From: Lepidostoma basale
Taxonomy: Eukaryota > Arthropoda > Insecta > Trichoptera > Lepidostomatidae
Direction of reading: 5' to 3'
Length of the DNA stretch: 64,000 bases
Assembly (NCBI GenBank): GCA_022606425.2
Contig: JAHDVF020001336.1
Span: forward strand, 682,001-746,000
The notes beneath the pieces were generated by a model. The model saw nothing but the letters and a program-made list of their open reading frames with translations, ran no database searches and was not told the origin of the DNA. Shown piece by piece: positions 26,101 through 30,742 of the stretch. A program made the position numbers and the translations under genes. The first letter of the stretch is position 1; every line of letters begins with the position of its first letter.

Positions 26101-29100
26101 ATAAATTTTTGATCCCTATAACAAATGTTCATATCATGTTAAGTTAACTGAACTTCTTACCCATTGTTCATCCCCTCGCAGGATCCAAGGGCCTCCAGCG
26201 AGGTCTTGACCAGCTCTCTTCTGCGAGAGAGGCAGTTGCACTGGTTCCAGTTCTCGCTGAAATCTATCGCCGGGGCGAAGCTGGTCCGCCTGGAATAATG
26301 ACAATTTAACATCTTCGATACTACAACAACAATTACAATAAACACGCCGTTTCGGAGGGGTAGGCAGAGAGGATGGAACACCACACTGCTCTGTCCTGAC
26401 ATACCTTTTGATCTTCCCCTACATTCATACATCGTAACAAGCACGCTTGTCGATTTTTCCCACATCAATGTGGCCGCATTTTAGCAATAATTGATTAAAT
26501 TGGTCGTGCGGCGTTTTTTTGTTCAGACGTCCTCGGTTTCTTTTTCCATTCATACTGGTGGTATACAATTTTTTAATCATTCTATGTGTCCAAACCGTCC
26601 CAGGGATCCTTTTTTAATTTTACTTATGATGCAATCATGTGCCTACATTTCTTTCTTATTTCGTCATTCGGTATTCTATCATATATAATTTTTAATTTTA
26701 GATAAACTTAAGGCGTTATCACTGTGGAATTAATTCCATAATGACGAATTTTTATGAATTAAAACACTGTTTTTTCCACTTTTGAGTTTATTTTTCTCGA
26801 CATGTTTCGAAGGCCTTCATCATCGGGAGAACGATATAAACTCTTACATCACTTCATTCATATCTTCATCATCGGGAGAACGATATAAACTCTTACATCA
26901 CTTCATTCATATCTTCATCATCGGGAGAACGATATAAACTCTTACATCACTTCATTCATATCTTCATCATCGGGAGAACGATATAAACTCTTACATCACT
27001 TCATTCATATCTTCATCATCGGGAGAATGATATAAACTCTTATATCGTTCTCCCGATGATGAAGGTGTAAGCCTTCGAAACATGTCGAGAAAAATAAACT
27101 CAAAAGTGGAAAAAAGTGTTTTAATTCATAAAAATATATAATTTTCCCGTACATTCTTCTTAGTAATCTCATTTCTACAGCATTTATCCTACTTTCATGC
27201 TTCTTTTGCCAGCTACAAACTTTCCAAGGGTTGGCACTAGAACTCCATTACGTACTGCCATCTTTGCTTCAGTGGATATATTTCTATTTGCAGTGATGAC
27301 TTTGTGAGCACTGTTTATTTTGTTTCTAGCACCAGCCCTTCTTTCGATGTTTTTCTTGTAAACATGCTTCCCAAATAAACAAATTCCGTAACTTACTCCA
27401 ATTGAAGACATTGATGTTTTTCATTGGAGTAAGCGAAATTTTAAGAAAATGATGGGAGCAACATTTCGGCGTGGATGTGACCACAATGTTACATGATATT
27501 ATAATAATTTTTAAATTTAATTGTATCTCAATAGAGACGAAGACGCAAACTGAATATGGATGATCAAGGTGTTTACAGGACTTATGACCTGTCATTGGTT
27601 GGGTTAAGCGCACGCTTTATGTAATTACAACATTCCCCATTCCTCCTTTCTTATGACCACCATGTCTGACACCGCGGGAGACGCGGTGTGATGGGTTGCG
27701 AACCTCATCGCCACCAATAGGCATCTCCCGCATCTACTTCTTATCTCCCGCATCTACTTCTTATGTCTGATTTAATAAAGTTCATTGAAGAAAATAATGA
27801 TTCACAGGAATAAGTCGACGAAAAATTTGTTTAAGTGTCCATTGCTATTTTTAAAACAAGTAATAAATAAGTATTTTAACTCTTAAATATTATGTATACC
27901 TTGTTTTTTCTTAGTTTAACTTCAATCTCTTTTCACACTATCATTTGTTAATTGTTAACTATTATTTTATATTAGTGATAGCATGTAATTGGCCTTATTT
28001 TAATTATTCTAAATGTTTCTTTTATATATATGTTATTGATATCGCTGTATGTTACCCTTAATAAATAAAGCAAAGCAAAGCAAAATAAGAAATATGAATA
28101 CCTTTGACACTTTGGATCGGTGTGAACTTTGGGGGCTCTCGCTTCTTCCACACCCTTCCAGGCCACTTTCCCCGGGCCGGTTCCCCATCCAGTCTTGCGT
28201 GCCACCCATCTATCCACGCTTCCCTGGCTGCCTGATCTCGCCACGGGGCTCGGCGTCCTCCAATCTCTCCCCTTGACGGTGATGCTTTCGCCTTTATCAA
28301 TCAAATCATCATCAATCTTGACAATCTTATCTTGCTTCTCCTTGACTTCTACAACATCCTTGCCATCGTCTTTCTTGAGACTCTTTTGGGAATTTTGCGA
28401 GCTGTCCCGTCCGGATTCCGCCTTATCCGTGGATTTTCTATCGCTGTTCCTGTTGTATTTATCGTCGCTTCGTCGTTGCGGGCTCTTGGAGCGTCTCCTG
28501 CGAGATGATCTTTTCTCGTCTCCCCTCCGACTGTGATCTCGGTCTCGTCGCCAGTTCCAGCTCCTGCGAGACGGACTACGTGACGATCTGTGACTCTTCT
28601 TATCCCTTTTCTTACTGTCTTCTGCATCTGTCGTTTTGTCTTTTGAATCTTTACTGCTTTCAATTGATTTAACATTACTTATAACATGGATATTTTCTTT
28701 GTTCTGTTTTTGTTCTACAACAACAGCACCGTCTACTTCCATCTTACTATCGCTTTCTTTATTATCTTGTTTCTCGATATCCAAAATCATATTGGGAATG
28801 ATAGGAGTAGTGTCGCCACTGGAAACCATGTTCGGGCTGTAGTAGCTCTCGAGGTGAAGCATATTCTTAGAATCCGTATCCAAGTCTTCGGCAGCCGGCG
28901 ACTGCTTGCGTGCGGAGTCACCTGCGCCCTCGTTTATATTGGCGGCAAACGCAATCACATCTTCCAACGAGCTGGTGCTCGCAGCCGGGGAGTATATCTC
29001 GCTAGAGAAATCAGTAGAATCCGAATGACTTAGCATCAGAGCTTTCATGTCTTCGTTCGTAGGAGCCTGCGACTCGACGGAGCCTTTAGAATTACTATCG

Positions 29101-30667
29101 GGACAAAACATATCGTATATTTCAACACGTTTTACAGGACTATCTTTAGATGCAATCTTTTCAGCGTTATTCAATGTTTGTTCTATTATTTTAATACAGT
29201 CGTCTTTATTTTTTGTCTTGGATTGCTCTTCGGTCGTCTCGTACGTTTGGCTGGAGTCCGCTTCGAGGGACCAGCTGTCGCAGACGACCATGTCCTCCAT
29301 GGAGATGTCCTCGATGACGGGCTCGCTGTTATTGCGGCTGGAGTGGGACTCGTGTCGCGCCTTGTGCTTCCAGTTCCTGCGATCCGCTAGCCGGCTCATG
29401 TCCATGTGGTCTACCTTCAAACTCTCGATGAGCTTGCGGGTTTCTTCATCGATGGGGACAGCGATGTTGGAGCCCATGCTATCCTTCAGGACGGCCGCCT
29501 TCTGAACGAGGACTTCTATTTCCGAAGGATCTGAAAAACAAAAATGTCTAATTTTAACATTTCTGTAATTAATTATTATCCAAAAAAGTGTTGCAAAAAT
29601 AATGGATAGGAGCATTGTACAATTGCACATTATAATATAGATAATGTAGTCTATTTTATAAGACAAGCTGCATATAAGGAACCTTTCAATGGAAATGATT
29701 GGAAAGACATGTCTTAAATAATTCAATATCCAACAAAAAAAAAGTTTTTATTTTTGTAAATATTGCTTTAAAAAAAATTACTTGTATATCTTGATTGGAA
29801 ATAAAGACATTACAAACATATTTATAATTTAAGACATCTATTTCATAATATAAGATCATCTCTATGTCTCATCTCTATGTATCATATCAATGTTTCATCT
29901 CAATGTTTAATCTGTATGTCTAATTTCTATGTCTCACCTCTAATTCCTAGCTATATAAATATCTTATCTCTTTGCCTCATTTCAATGTCTAATTCTATGT
30001 CTCACCTCTATTTCTTAGCTATATATATTTTATCTCTTTGCCCCATCTCAATGTCTAATTCTATGTCTCACCTCTATTTCTTAGCTATATATCTTATCTC
30101 TTTGCCCCATCTCAATGTCTAATTTCTATGTTTCACCTCTATTTCCTAGCTATATATATATATATATCTTATCTATTTGCCTCATTTCAGTGTCTCACCT
30201 CTACTTCCTAGCTATATATATTATCTCTTTGTCTCATTTCAATGTCTCATCTCAATCTAATTTCTATATCTCATCCCTGTGTCTCAGCTTTATGTCATAT
30301 CCCTTTGAGTTATTTCAATGTATAATCTCTATGTCTTTATCACAATAATTATTACAGATCACATTATAATTTCTCGTTTCTATAATGTTTTCTTTGTACA
30401 GTTATCTTTTAATGTTGAAATGAGTAATCCTAGGTTACGGGAATACAATGCCATCTATTTATATTGAATGCAGGATGGACTCACAGAGGTATCGCTGGTA
30501 GTGGAAGGGCAGGGCCTTCATGGGGGCGGGGATGGGCTGGTAGGTCTCCACGGGCGGCAGCAGAGACAGAGGCACGCCCAACTTGCTCAGCGCCTCCTTC
30601 ACCTCCGCCTCCGAGCTCAGCACCTTCATGGCCTGCAGCGAGCTGCGGCGCCTCTCGTATTCGCTCT
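8085..30667 (-). CDS. Large Lys/Ser/Arg-rich, probably nuclear protein (13 exons, 5' end missing)
   Basis: I joined thirteen minus-strand exons: 30667-30485, 29530-28102, 26289-26161, 25390-24755, 24290-24071, 23540-23354, 21056-19894, 18587-18434, 17545-17198, 16015-15916, 14844-14727, 13305-13137, 8173-8085. Every junction has GT-AG ends, and the codon phase carries through all twelve introns without a stop until TAA at 8087-8085. That makes one gene far more likely than several. The product is at least 1640 residues. It has an acidic, Ser-rich first third with an RS-like stretch, a poly-Ser block, two Lys-rich basic blocks, a predicted coiled coil of Glu/Lys/Arg residues, and a proline-rich C-terminus. 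Composition suggests a nuclear, RNA-processing or chromatin-linked protein. I recognise no catalytic domain and cannot name the family. The first exon seen starts in phase 2, so upstream exons exist but were not found. Introns are loaded with transposons. Confidence 0.85.
8421..9186. mobile_element. MITE with 32-bp perfect terminal inverted repeats, split by LINE-A
   Basis: The termini at 8421-8452 and 9155-9186 are perfect 32-bp complements (gaagactacaggggaaaaac...). A second copy without the LINE lies at 42788-43036 (249 bp). No coding capacity. Confidence 0.8.
8606..9090 (+). mobile_element. LINE-A 3' end, 5'-truncated, with 10-bp target duplication
   Basis: The 485-bp insert is flanked by aattgctaag at 8596-8605 and 9091-9100. 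It encodes MYGSEAWNWQKKDESKINAV through GRPRKTWHDQINQ to AYPSGETA, then stop and a (TTAG)n tail. The open frame is uninterrupted, so the insertion looks fairly recent. The inserted site is present uninterrupted in the MITE copy at 42788-43036. Confidence 0.85.
9478..9508 (+). ncRNA. Hammerhead-ribozyme-like half motif
   Basis: CTGAAGA (9478-9484, fits CUGANGA) is followed by a stem GGAGG/CCTCC (9486-9498) that closes directly before GAAAC and ATGTC (9499-9508). One extra T between core and stem departs from the canonical fold. No complete stem I was identified. Confidence 0.3.
9531..9730. repeat. Near-perfect 2 x 96 bp palindrome with 8-bp loop
   Basis: The left arm 9531-9626 and right arm 9635-9730 are complementary at 95 of 96 positions by eye (one C/G difference in gcgacCggtttcgcc). 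The loop is ggtttaat. An RNA from either strand would form a very long hairpin. It lies in the last intron of the large nuclear-type gene. Confidence 0.85.
10005..10395 (+). mobile_element. LINE-C 3' end with AAG-repeat tail
   Basis: It encodes IREICEVEDVVRWGRQRRRC, then HVERMSSNRIPHIAL and RRPGRPPKRWRESWSS, ending in a stop and (GAAGAA)n. An upstream piece (GIESRADTVKSM) is in another frame, showing frameshifts. Confidence 0.65.
10483..11804 (+). mobile_element. Nearly intact mariner element (D,D34D)
   Basis: The 1322-bp element is flanked by TA on both sides. Its 31-bp terminal inverted repeats are perfect (cgaggtctgttcaaaaagta...). It contains one transposase frame with one frameshift. 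Perfect ends indicate recent movement. Confidence 0.93.
10689..11735 (+). CDS. Mariner transposase with C-terminal frameshift
   Basis: The likely start is the internal Met of MDQRICIKFCVKNKIK (10689); the longer frame from 10644 adds 15 residues unlike the family. The N-terminus has two helix-turn-helix units for binding the terminal repeats. Catalytic Asp residues are visible in VITGDESW, HDNAPAHT and LAPCDFF, with 34 residues between the last two (D,D34D). At the T run 11651-11656 one T has been lost, so the last about 35 residues (normally a CFEDWKKRWHKC-like end, still readable in the next frame) are replaced by an out-of-frame tail. The enzyme is otherwise complete. Confidence 0.9.
   Translation: MDQRICIKFCVKNKIKCADAFRMLTVAYGEATLDQSNVYRWYKMFSEGREDMNDEERAGRPSTSTTDENIDKVKKIVLANRRITVREVAEDLNISIGSCHSILTNDLGMSRVAAKFVPKLLNFDQKQHRVNIAQEMLDSVRDDPNVLQRVITGDESWVYGYDVETKAQSSQWKLPHEPRPKKARQVRSNVKVLLTVFFDCRGVVHHEFLPQGSTVNKEYYLQVMRNLREAIRQKRPDLWKNKNWLLHHDNAPAHTSLLVREYLAKNNTVMVPQPPYSPDLAPCDFFLFPKLKRPMKGRRYATIEEIKTASKEELNKITKNDFLSASRIGKNVGINVLYPRGITLKGTK
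12187..13060 (-). mobile_element. Jockey-like LINE, C-terminal half, with TTTGA-repeat tail
   Basis: A 243-codon open frame (13056-12325) reads NKLQSAFNAAARLIKDVLKC and so on, with VPYNALVGSRLESGSVIWSP and LPLVTPVGRAISLLNAVSS. This is the region after the reverse transcriptase of jockey-clade LINEs. It ends in a tandem TTTGA tail on the minus strand (12185-12208 in the plus sequence). It overlaps the intron next to exon 12 of the host gene. The open frame suggests it is young. Confidence 0.75.
13137..13305 (-). CDS. Exon 12 of the large nuclear-type gene (Pro-rich)
   Basis: The exon is 169 bp, from acceptor cttcag to donor TTCC|gtgagt. It encodes a basic patch (MKSKRKKKRAGGGG), then CPPDWPDYRPRWDPLPPPPP with a further Pro/Gly/Ser run. 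The proline tract suggests binding to WW, SH3 or EVH1 domains (inference). Confidence 0.75.
13428..13655. mobile_element. Inverted-repeat element F, copy 1
   Basis: Both ends hold tatgaattaaaacact-like sequence in opposite orientation. The centre has gggagaacgatataaac and its complement, then cttcgaaacacc. Related copies lie at 26694-27140, 47438-47690 and 63545-63670. Confidence 0.6.
13690..13940 (-). mobile_element. LINE-B 3' end fragment
   Basis: The minus strand encodes IEGRRGVGRRQVSWLRNIRE and TVGELFRAAQDGEAYSRVIV, ending NVGET, as in the LINE-B copies at 36946-37395 and 22880-23260. Confidence 0.65.
13955..14620. mobile_element. Mixed LINE remnants
   Basis: A jockey-like piece (RDPNVLRVLYIALVRSRLES, plus strand, about 13970-14040) is followed by LINE-A pieces on the minus strand (14070-14265) and another LINE C-terminus on the minus strand (14535-14287, RQMRWYGYVKRRPPDHTVN and SRGRPRNTWMIQ). 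Confidence 0.5.
14727..14844 (-). CDS. Exon 11 of the large nuclear-type gene
   Basis: The exon is 118 bp, from acceptor ttgcag to donor GACG|gtaatc. It reads AGVRITRLDPRTGSGSSR, then LKRVCFSDGLAPGQDSDAEE. The RVxFxDGxxPG pattern looks like a short linear motif and would be a good search seed. Phase is exact on both sides. Confidence 0.7.
15060..15190. mobile_element. hAT-type MITE fragment
   Basis: The segment ends in cctgggggtccgtacggacc followed by actg, resembling hAT termini, with an internal gtggaccccc / gggggtcc symmetry. Only one end is clear. Confidence 0.35.
15190..15790. mobile_element. Scattered LINE-A and LINE-C remnants
   Basis: Plus-strand LINE-A fragments occur at 15190-15415 (agaagtgaatgcagtgcg, ggtttagacacatggaaag) and 15545-15790, separated by a LINE-C-like minus fragment at 15420-15535. 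All are pseudogenes. Confidence 0.5.
15916..16015 (-). CDS. Exon 10 of the large nuclear-type gene
   Basis: The exon is 100 bp, from acceptor ttccag to donor GTCAT|gtgagt. It encodes LTSVVPVTNGDSSPSPPISP and PVKPSPDKGILV, a Ser/Pro-rich linker. It was found only because its phase links exons 9 and 11. Confidence 0.7.
16190..16470 (+). mobile_element. LINE-B 3' fragment
   Basis: It encodes MNRLEAFEVWTDRVSNADVL, then SYLGHVLRGEKYHLLRLILM and VEGRQGVGIRQLS, before a break. Same family as 36946-37395. Confidence 0.6.
16640..17160 (-). mobile_element. LINE-A fragment interrupted by a hAT MITE
   Basis: The minus-strand LINE-A 5' portion (complement of tgccagctccaagcttcact) runs to 16791, then resumes at about 17041 after the MITE. 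The uninterrupted equivalent is at 27150-27420. Confidence 0.55.
16792..17040. mobile_element. hAT-type MITE, copy 1
   Basis: The 249-bp element starts cagtggcggtactcccatag and ends with the matching complement (ctatgggagtacggccactg). The other full copy is 19260-19507; they share the internal ttctgtaagccagaag. Confidence 0.75.
17198..17545 (-). CDS. Exon 9 of the large nuclear-type gene
   Basis: The exon is 348 bp, from acceptor atttcag to donor CCCTG|gtaaat, and strongly GC-rich. It encodes VVPQTETLLQNNSTLIEVKL, then a Pro/Arg/Gly-rich stretch, then SDDDEKAAKKISLDERINLV near the end. The last motif (acidic run, then LDERI) looks like a short conserved helix. Confidence 0.75.
17745..18330 (-). 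mobile_element. LINE-A 3' end, minus strand, with hairpin insertion
   Basis: The TTAG-type tail is at 17741-17757 (aactaactaactag) and the body encodes the GETA-ending frame in reverse. At 18190-18293 it is interrupted by a small hairpin. Confidence 0.65.
18190..18293. repeat. Short fold-back element, arms about 50 bp
   Basis: ttataatagttaacacgatt at left is mirrored, with some mismatches, by cgtgtgtttactattataa at right, around a central ttaatttatataaattaa. It lies inside a LINE-A copy. Confidence 0.65.
18434..18587 (-). CDS. Exon 8 of the large nuclear-type gene
   Basis: The exon is 154 bp, beginning after acceptor ttctag. It reads PVTDIRPIPTVTGGEVGG, then MGEIKWDWRPDTSYTHHAP. The proposed donor TGGG|gtcact is weak, but only this end keeps the phase into exon 9 (GG+C codon). 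The intron on the other side carries jockey, SINE and hAT insertions. Confidence 0.65.
18655..19110 (+). mobile_element. Jockey-like LINE 3' end with TTTGA-repeat tail
   Basis: The plus strand encodes LRYLYMSEHGSYPWLYPTAF, a frameshift near 18835, then DRFLRQRQHRLFYLPATRNN and SLLNAVSSEINVFH. The tail is gatttgatttgatt (19098-19112). Same family as 12187-13060. Confidence 0.7.
19113..19258 (+). mobile_element. tRNA-derived SINE-1, partial copy
   Basis: It keeps the B box (ggattcgattcc) and the body tggtgtaaaattcacatgac, ending gctacctatcacgtg. The A box half is degraded. Compare 50708-50940. Confidence 0.65.
19260..19507. mobile_element. hAT-type MITE, copy 2
   Basis: The 248-bp element has termini cagtggcggtactcccatag / matching complement ending ccgccactg. 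It abuts the SINE-1 copy, suggesting insertion at the SINE end. Confidence 0.75.
19515..19745 (-). mobile_element. LINE C-terminal fragment
   Basis: The minus strand encodes GTNSRGRPRPEYLEDLLLDA, then AAQDREEWKRRIEEIAANQS. Similar to the end of 25520-26000 (GRGRPRQEYLDQI). Confidence 0.55.
19894..21056 (-). CDS. Exon 7 of the large nuclear-type gene (basic region to coiled coil)
   Basis: The exon is 1163 bp, from acceptor ttttag to donor AATAAG|gtatgt. It begins DAMEKVKKSKKVTKKDIGKK, followed by another Lys/Arg block, a Ser run, and a long acidic Ser-rich linker. The last 80 residues hold a likely coiled coil (FDRLKREFEEFKRHRLKKHL, then EEKAAAAEELKRQFDMVENY). The 255-codon plus-strand frame over 20459-21226 is its antisense shadow. 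Confidence 0.85.
21270..21700 (+). mobile_element. Possible solo LTR of a gypsy-like element
   Basis: A TATA box (catataaaagc, 21346-21356) is followed by a C-rich region with cgtcagtcattattccgact and ctacgtcagggatctcggac, then repeated ccccaaagtgrtgac units. A similar layout with TATA occurs on the minus strand at 44880-45350. No clear end repeats or target duplication; low confidence. Confidence 0.35.
21715..22850 (+). mobile_element. LINE-A copy split by a TTAA-flanked insertion
   Basis: LINE-A sequence runs from 21715 to TTAA at 21987-21990 and resumes at 22699 with TTAA, ending at the ctacccTTCCGGTGAAATGG...TTAG tail (22850). The frame is broken by several stops. Confidence 0.65.
21991..22698. 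mobile_element. piggyBac-like non-autonomous element (TTAA target)
   Basis: The 708-bp insert has TTAA on both sides and ends ctctttgcacgc / complement of cggagcaaa, loosely like piggyBac termini (YYYTTTGC). It contains an inverted repeat at 22327-22439 (gcagtaaaataggcactaag and complement) and short palindromes gtatcaactgttgatac and cgtatcaacacttgatacg. No transposase. Confidence 0.55.
22880..23260 (+). mobile_element. LINE-B 3' end with AAG-repeat tail
   Basis: It encodes MNRLEAFEMWLHRRMFRIPW, a frameshift near 22980, then SYLGHVLRGEKYRLPHLILK and REEFTRVIANVGGT, then stop and (AAGAAG)n. Close to 36946-37395. Confidence 0.75.
23354..23540 (-). CDS. Exon 6 of the large nuclear-type gene (Lys-rich basic helix)
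   Basis: The exon is 187 bp, from acceptor cttatag to donor AGAG|gtgaca. It encodes a very basic, helix-prone segment (LKTKKKKKRLSKAKELARKL and following KLKKKKRKLKELVTKEKASK), a strong candidate nuclear localisation signal. Phase joins exons 5 and 7 exactly. Confidence 0.8.
23770..24062 (+). mobile_element. LINE reverse-transcriptase fragment (early palm/fingers)
   Basis: Across two frames it reads LFNQCLEEGYTPLDWRSG, MPLYKGKG-like and HRAISLLSVVGKVNGRILIE, then DVQGAFMNGRGCMDQI. These are conserved LINE reverse-transcriptase blocks. It ends exactly next to exon 5 of the host gene (24071). Confidence 0.65.
24071..24290 (-). CDS. Exon 5 of the large nuclear-type gene (poly-Ser block)
   Basis: The exon is 220 bp, from acceptor ttttgcag to donor AAGTCC|gtaagt. 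It encodes a basic segment (RRNKRKKP), then about 40 nearly pure serines with a few Thr, Pro and Asp, then EHSESNKKKKKS. Such Ser runs followed by Lys clusters are common in nuclear phosphoproteins (casein-kinase sites). The run is long enough that length variation between individuals is likely. Confidence 0.8.
24322..24730 (-). mobile_element. Two LINE-A tails flanking a pogo/Tigger-like piece
   Basis: LINE-A 3' ends with TTAG tails lie at 24322-24398 and 24668-24730 (minus). Between them 24400-24660 begins cagtaaaagtccgttaattc next to TA, typical of pogo/Tigger termini, with ttcgtaattcgaa repeats. No opposite terminus is clear. Confidence 0.5.
24755..25390 (-). CDS. Exon 4 of the large nuclear-type gene (acidic linker)
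   Basis: The exon is 636 bp, from acceptor cttttag to donor AGCAA|gtatg. It opens with DDTQITSSRGWYPNMEYIF and continues as a Ser/Asp/Glu-rich, probably disordered segment ending in a Lys-rich stretch (KKIVKSKKSISK). The 3' end of a LINE-A copy lies about 25 bp beyond the donor, in the intron. Confidence 0.8.
25520..26000 (+). mobile_element. LINE 3' end (GHVLRHKC type) with AAG-repeat tail
   Basis: It encodes VWSVLLNGCETWCLGERERK, then RRIAHVSWRDHITNEEVLSR and RARWIGHVLRHKCFLHDVLE and GRGRPRQEYLDQIC, then a stop and a further out-of-frame stretch to gagaagaagaag. Confidence 0.7.
26013..26044 (+). ncRNA. Hammerhead-ribozyme-like half motif
   Basis: TTGATAA is followed by a perfect 6-bp stem GGTTAC-tt-GTAACC and then directly GAAACATGTC. 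The core differs from CUGANGA at two bases. A reverse copy with the same downstream sequence lies at 54093-54124. Confidence 0.3.
26161..26289 (-). CDS. Exon 3 of the large nuclear-type gene
   Basis: The exon is 129 bp, between acceptor attccag and donor AATGG|gtaag. It reads RTSFAPAIDFSENWNQCN and continues with CLSRRRELVKTSLEALGSC. Its low complexity is much less than that of neighbouring exons, so it may be part of a folded conserved motif. I do not recognise it. Phase fits exons 2 and 4. Confidence 0.75.
26335..26640 (-). mobile_element. LINE-A 3' end, minus strand
   Basis: The complement of ggcgtgtttattg... 3' end (26340-26365, cgccgtttcggaggggtag) leads into the CMNVEEARE-like frame and a GRPRKTW-like region with many changes. 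Confidence 0.55.
26818..27060 (+). repeat. Tandem array, 49-bp unit, about 5 copies
   Basis: catcgggag recurs at 26821, 26870, 26919, 26968 and 27017, exactly 49 bp apart. Each unit carries gaacgatataaactcttaca and tcacttcattcatatctt and is nearly identical to the next. The array sits between the arms of element F. Confidence 0.9.
27054..27087 (+). ncRNA. Hammerhead-ribozyme-like half motif in element F
   Basis: CGATGAT precedes stem GAAGG-tgtaag-CCTTC, followed directly by GAAACATGTC. The core is off by position from CUGANGA. Confidence 0.3.
27150..27420 (-). mobile_element. LINE-A fragment, minus strand
   Basis: The minus strand encodes RNKINSAHKVITANRNISTE and AKMAVRNGVLVPTL, the LINE-A region upstream of GSEAW. 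It also holds the unoccupied version of the MITE site at 16792. Confidence 0.6.
27511..27665 (+). repeat. Interspersed repeat R4, copy 1 (truncated)
   Basis: It starts attgtatctcaatagagacg and holds cttatgacctgtcattggtt. Other copies: 34105-34385, 54297-54515, 63705-63985. Class unknown. Confidence 0.7.
28102..29530 (-). CDS. Exon 2 of the large nuclear-type gene (acidic region, then RS-like region)
   Basis: The exon is 1429 bp, from acceptor tttttcag to donor CAAAG|gtattc. The first two thirds encode an acidic Ser/Asp/Glu-rich segment with no evident fold. The last third (about 28350-28620) encodes an RS-like stretch with SRSPSRRSWNWRRDRD and SRRRRSKSPQRRS, typical of nuclear-speckle or splicing-associated proteins. 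It ends with a Gly/Trp-rich piece (GRDWRTPSPVARSGSQG, then WVARKTGWG). The long plus-strand open frames here are antisense shadows. Confidence 0.85.
29865..30345 (+). repeat. Minisatellite, unit about 65 bp, 5 or more copies
   Basis: Units contain ctatgtctcacctctatttc, then tagctatatat and cttatctctttgccccatct, then caatgtctaatt, starting near 29934, 29996, 30061 and 30126, with diverged flanking copies. It lies in the intron between exons 1 and 2 of the large nuclear-type gene. An embedded (TA)n varies in length. Confidence 0.85.
30485..30667 (-). CDS. Exon 1 (first visible) of the large nuclear-type gene
   Basis: The exon is 183 bp, bounded by acceptor ttgcag and donor CTCT|gtgagt. It is GC-rich against an AT-rich intron. 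It reads SEYERRRSSLQAMKVLSSE followed by a Leu/Pro-rich segment ending FHYQRYL. It begins with the last two bases of a codon, so it is not the first coding exon. The upstream intron holds mariner copy 30743-32020 only about 75 bp away. Confidence 0.8.
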
Positions 30668-30742
30668 CTGCAACAATATCAGTAATATAATCACTGTGTA
30701 AACGGAAAAAGAAATAGATGAAAACATGGCAGGATCATATTA

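Larger units (their letters stand above)
26694..27140. mobile_element. Inverted-repeat element F, copy 2, with internal tandem array
   Basis: The ends hold tatgaattaaaacactg and its complement, then cgacatgtttcgaaggcctt and complement. The centre carries a tandem 49-bp repeat (26818-27060), and the right arm has gccttcgaaacatgtcgaga. Confidence 0.75.

Noticed and set aside
26818..27060. 49-bp periodic repeats as CRISPR
   Set aside because: The whole unit repeats without spacers, inside an inverted-repeat transposon.
28129..29505. Several plus-strand open frames of 70-150 codons
   Set aside because: All overlap exon 2 of the minus-strand gene in antisense and show no domain.
29865..30345. 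Regular repeats that might suggest a CRISPR array
   Set aside because: Units are contiguous and diverged with no unique spacers, and the DNA is animal. It is a minisatellite.
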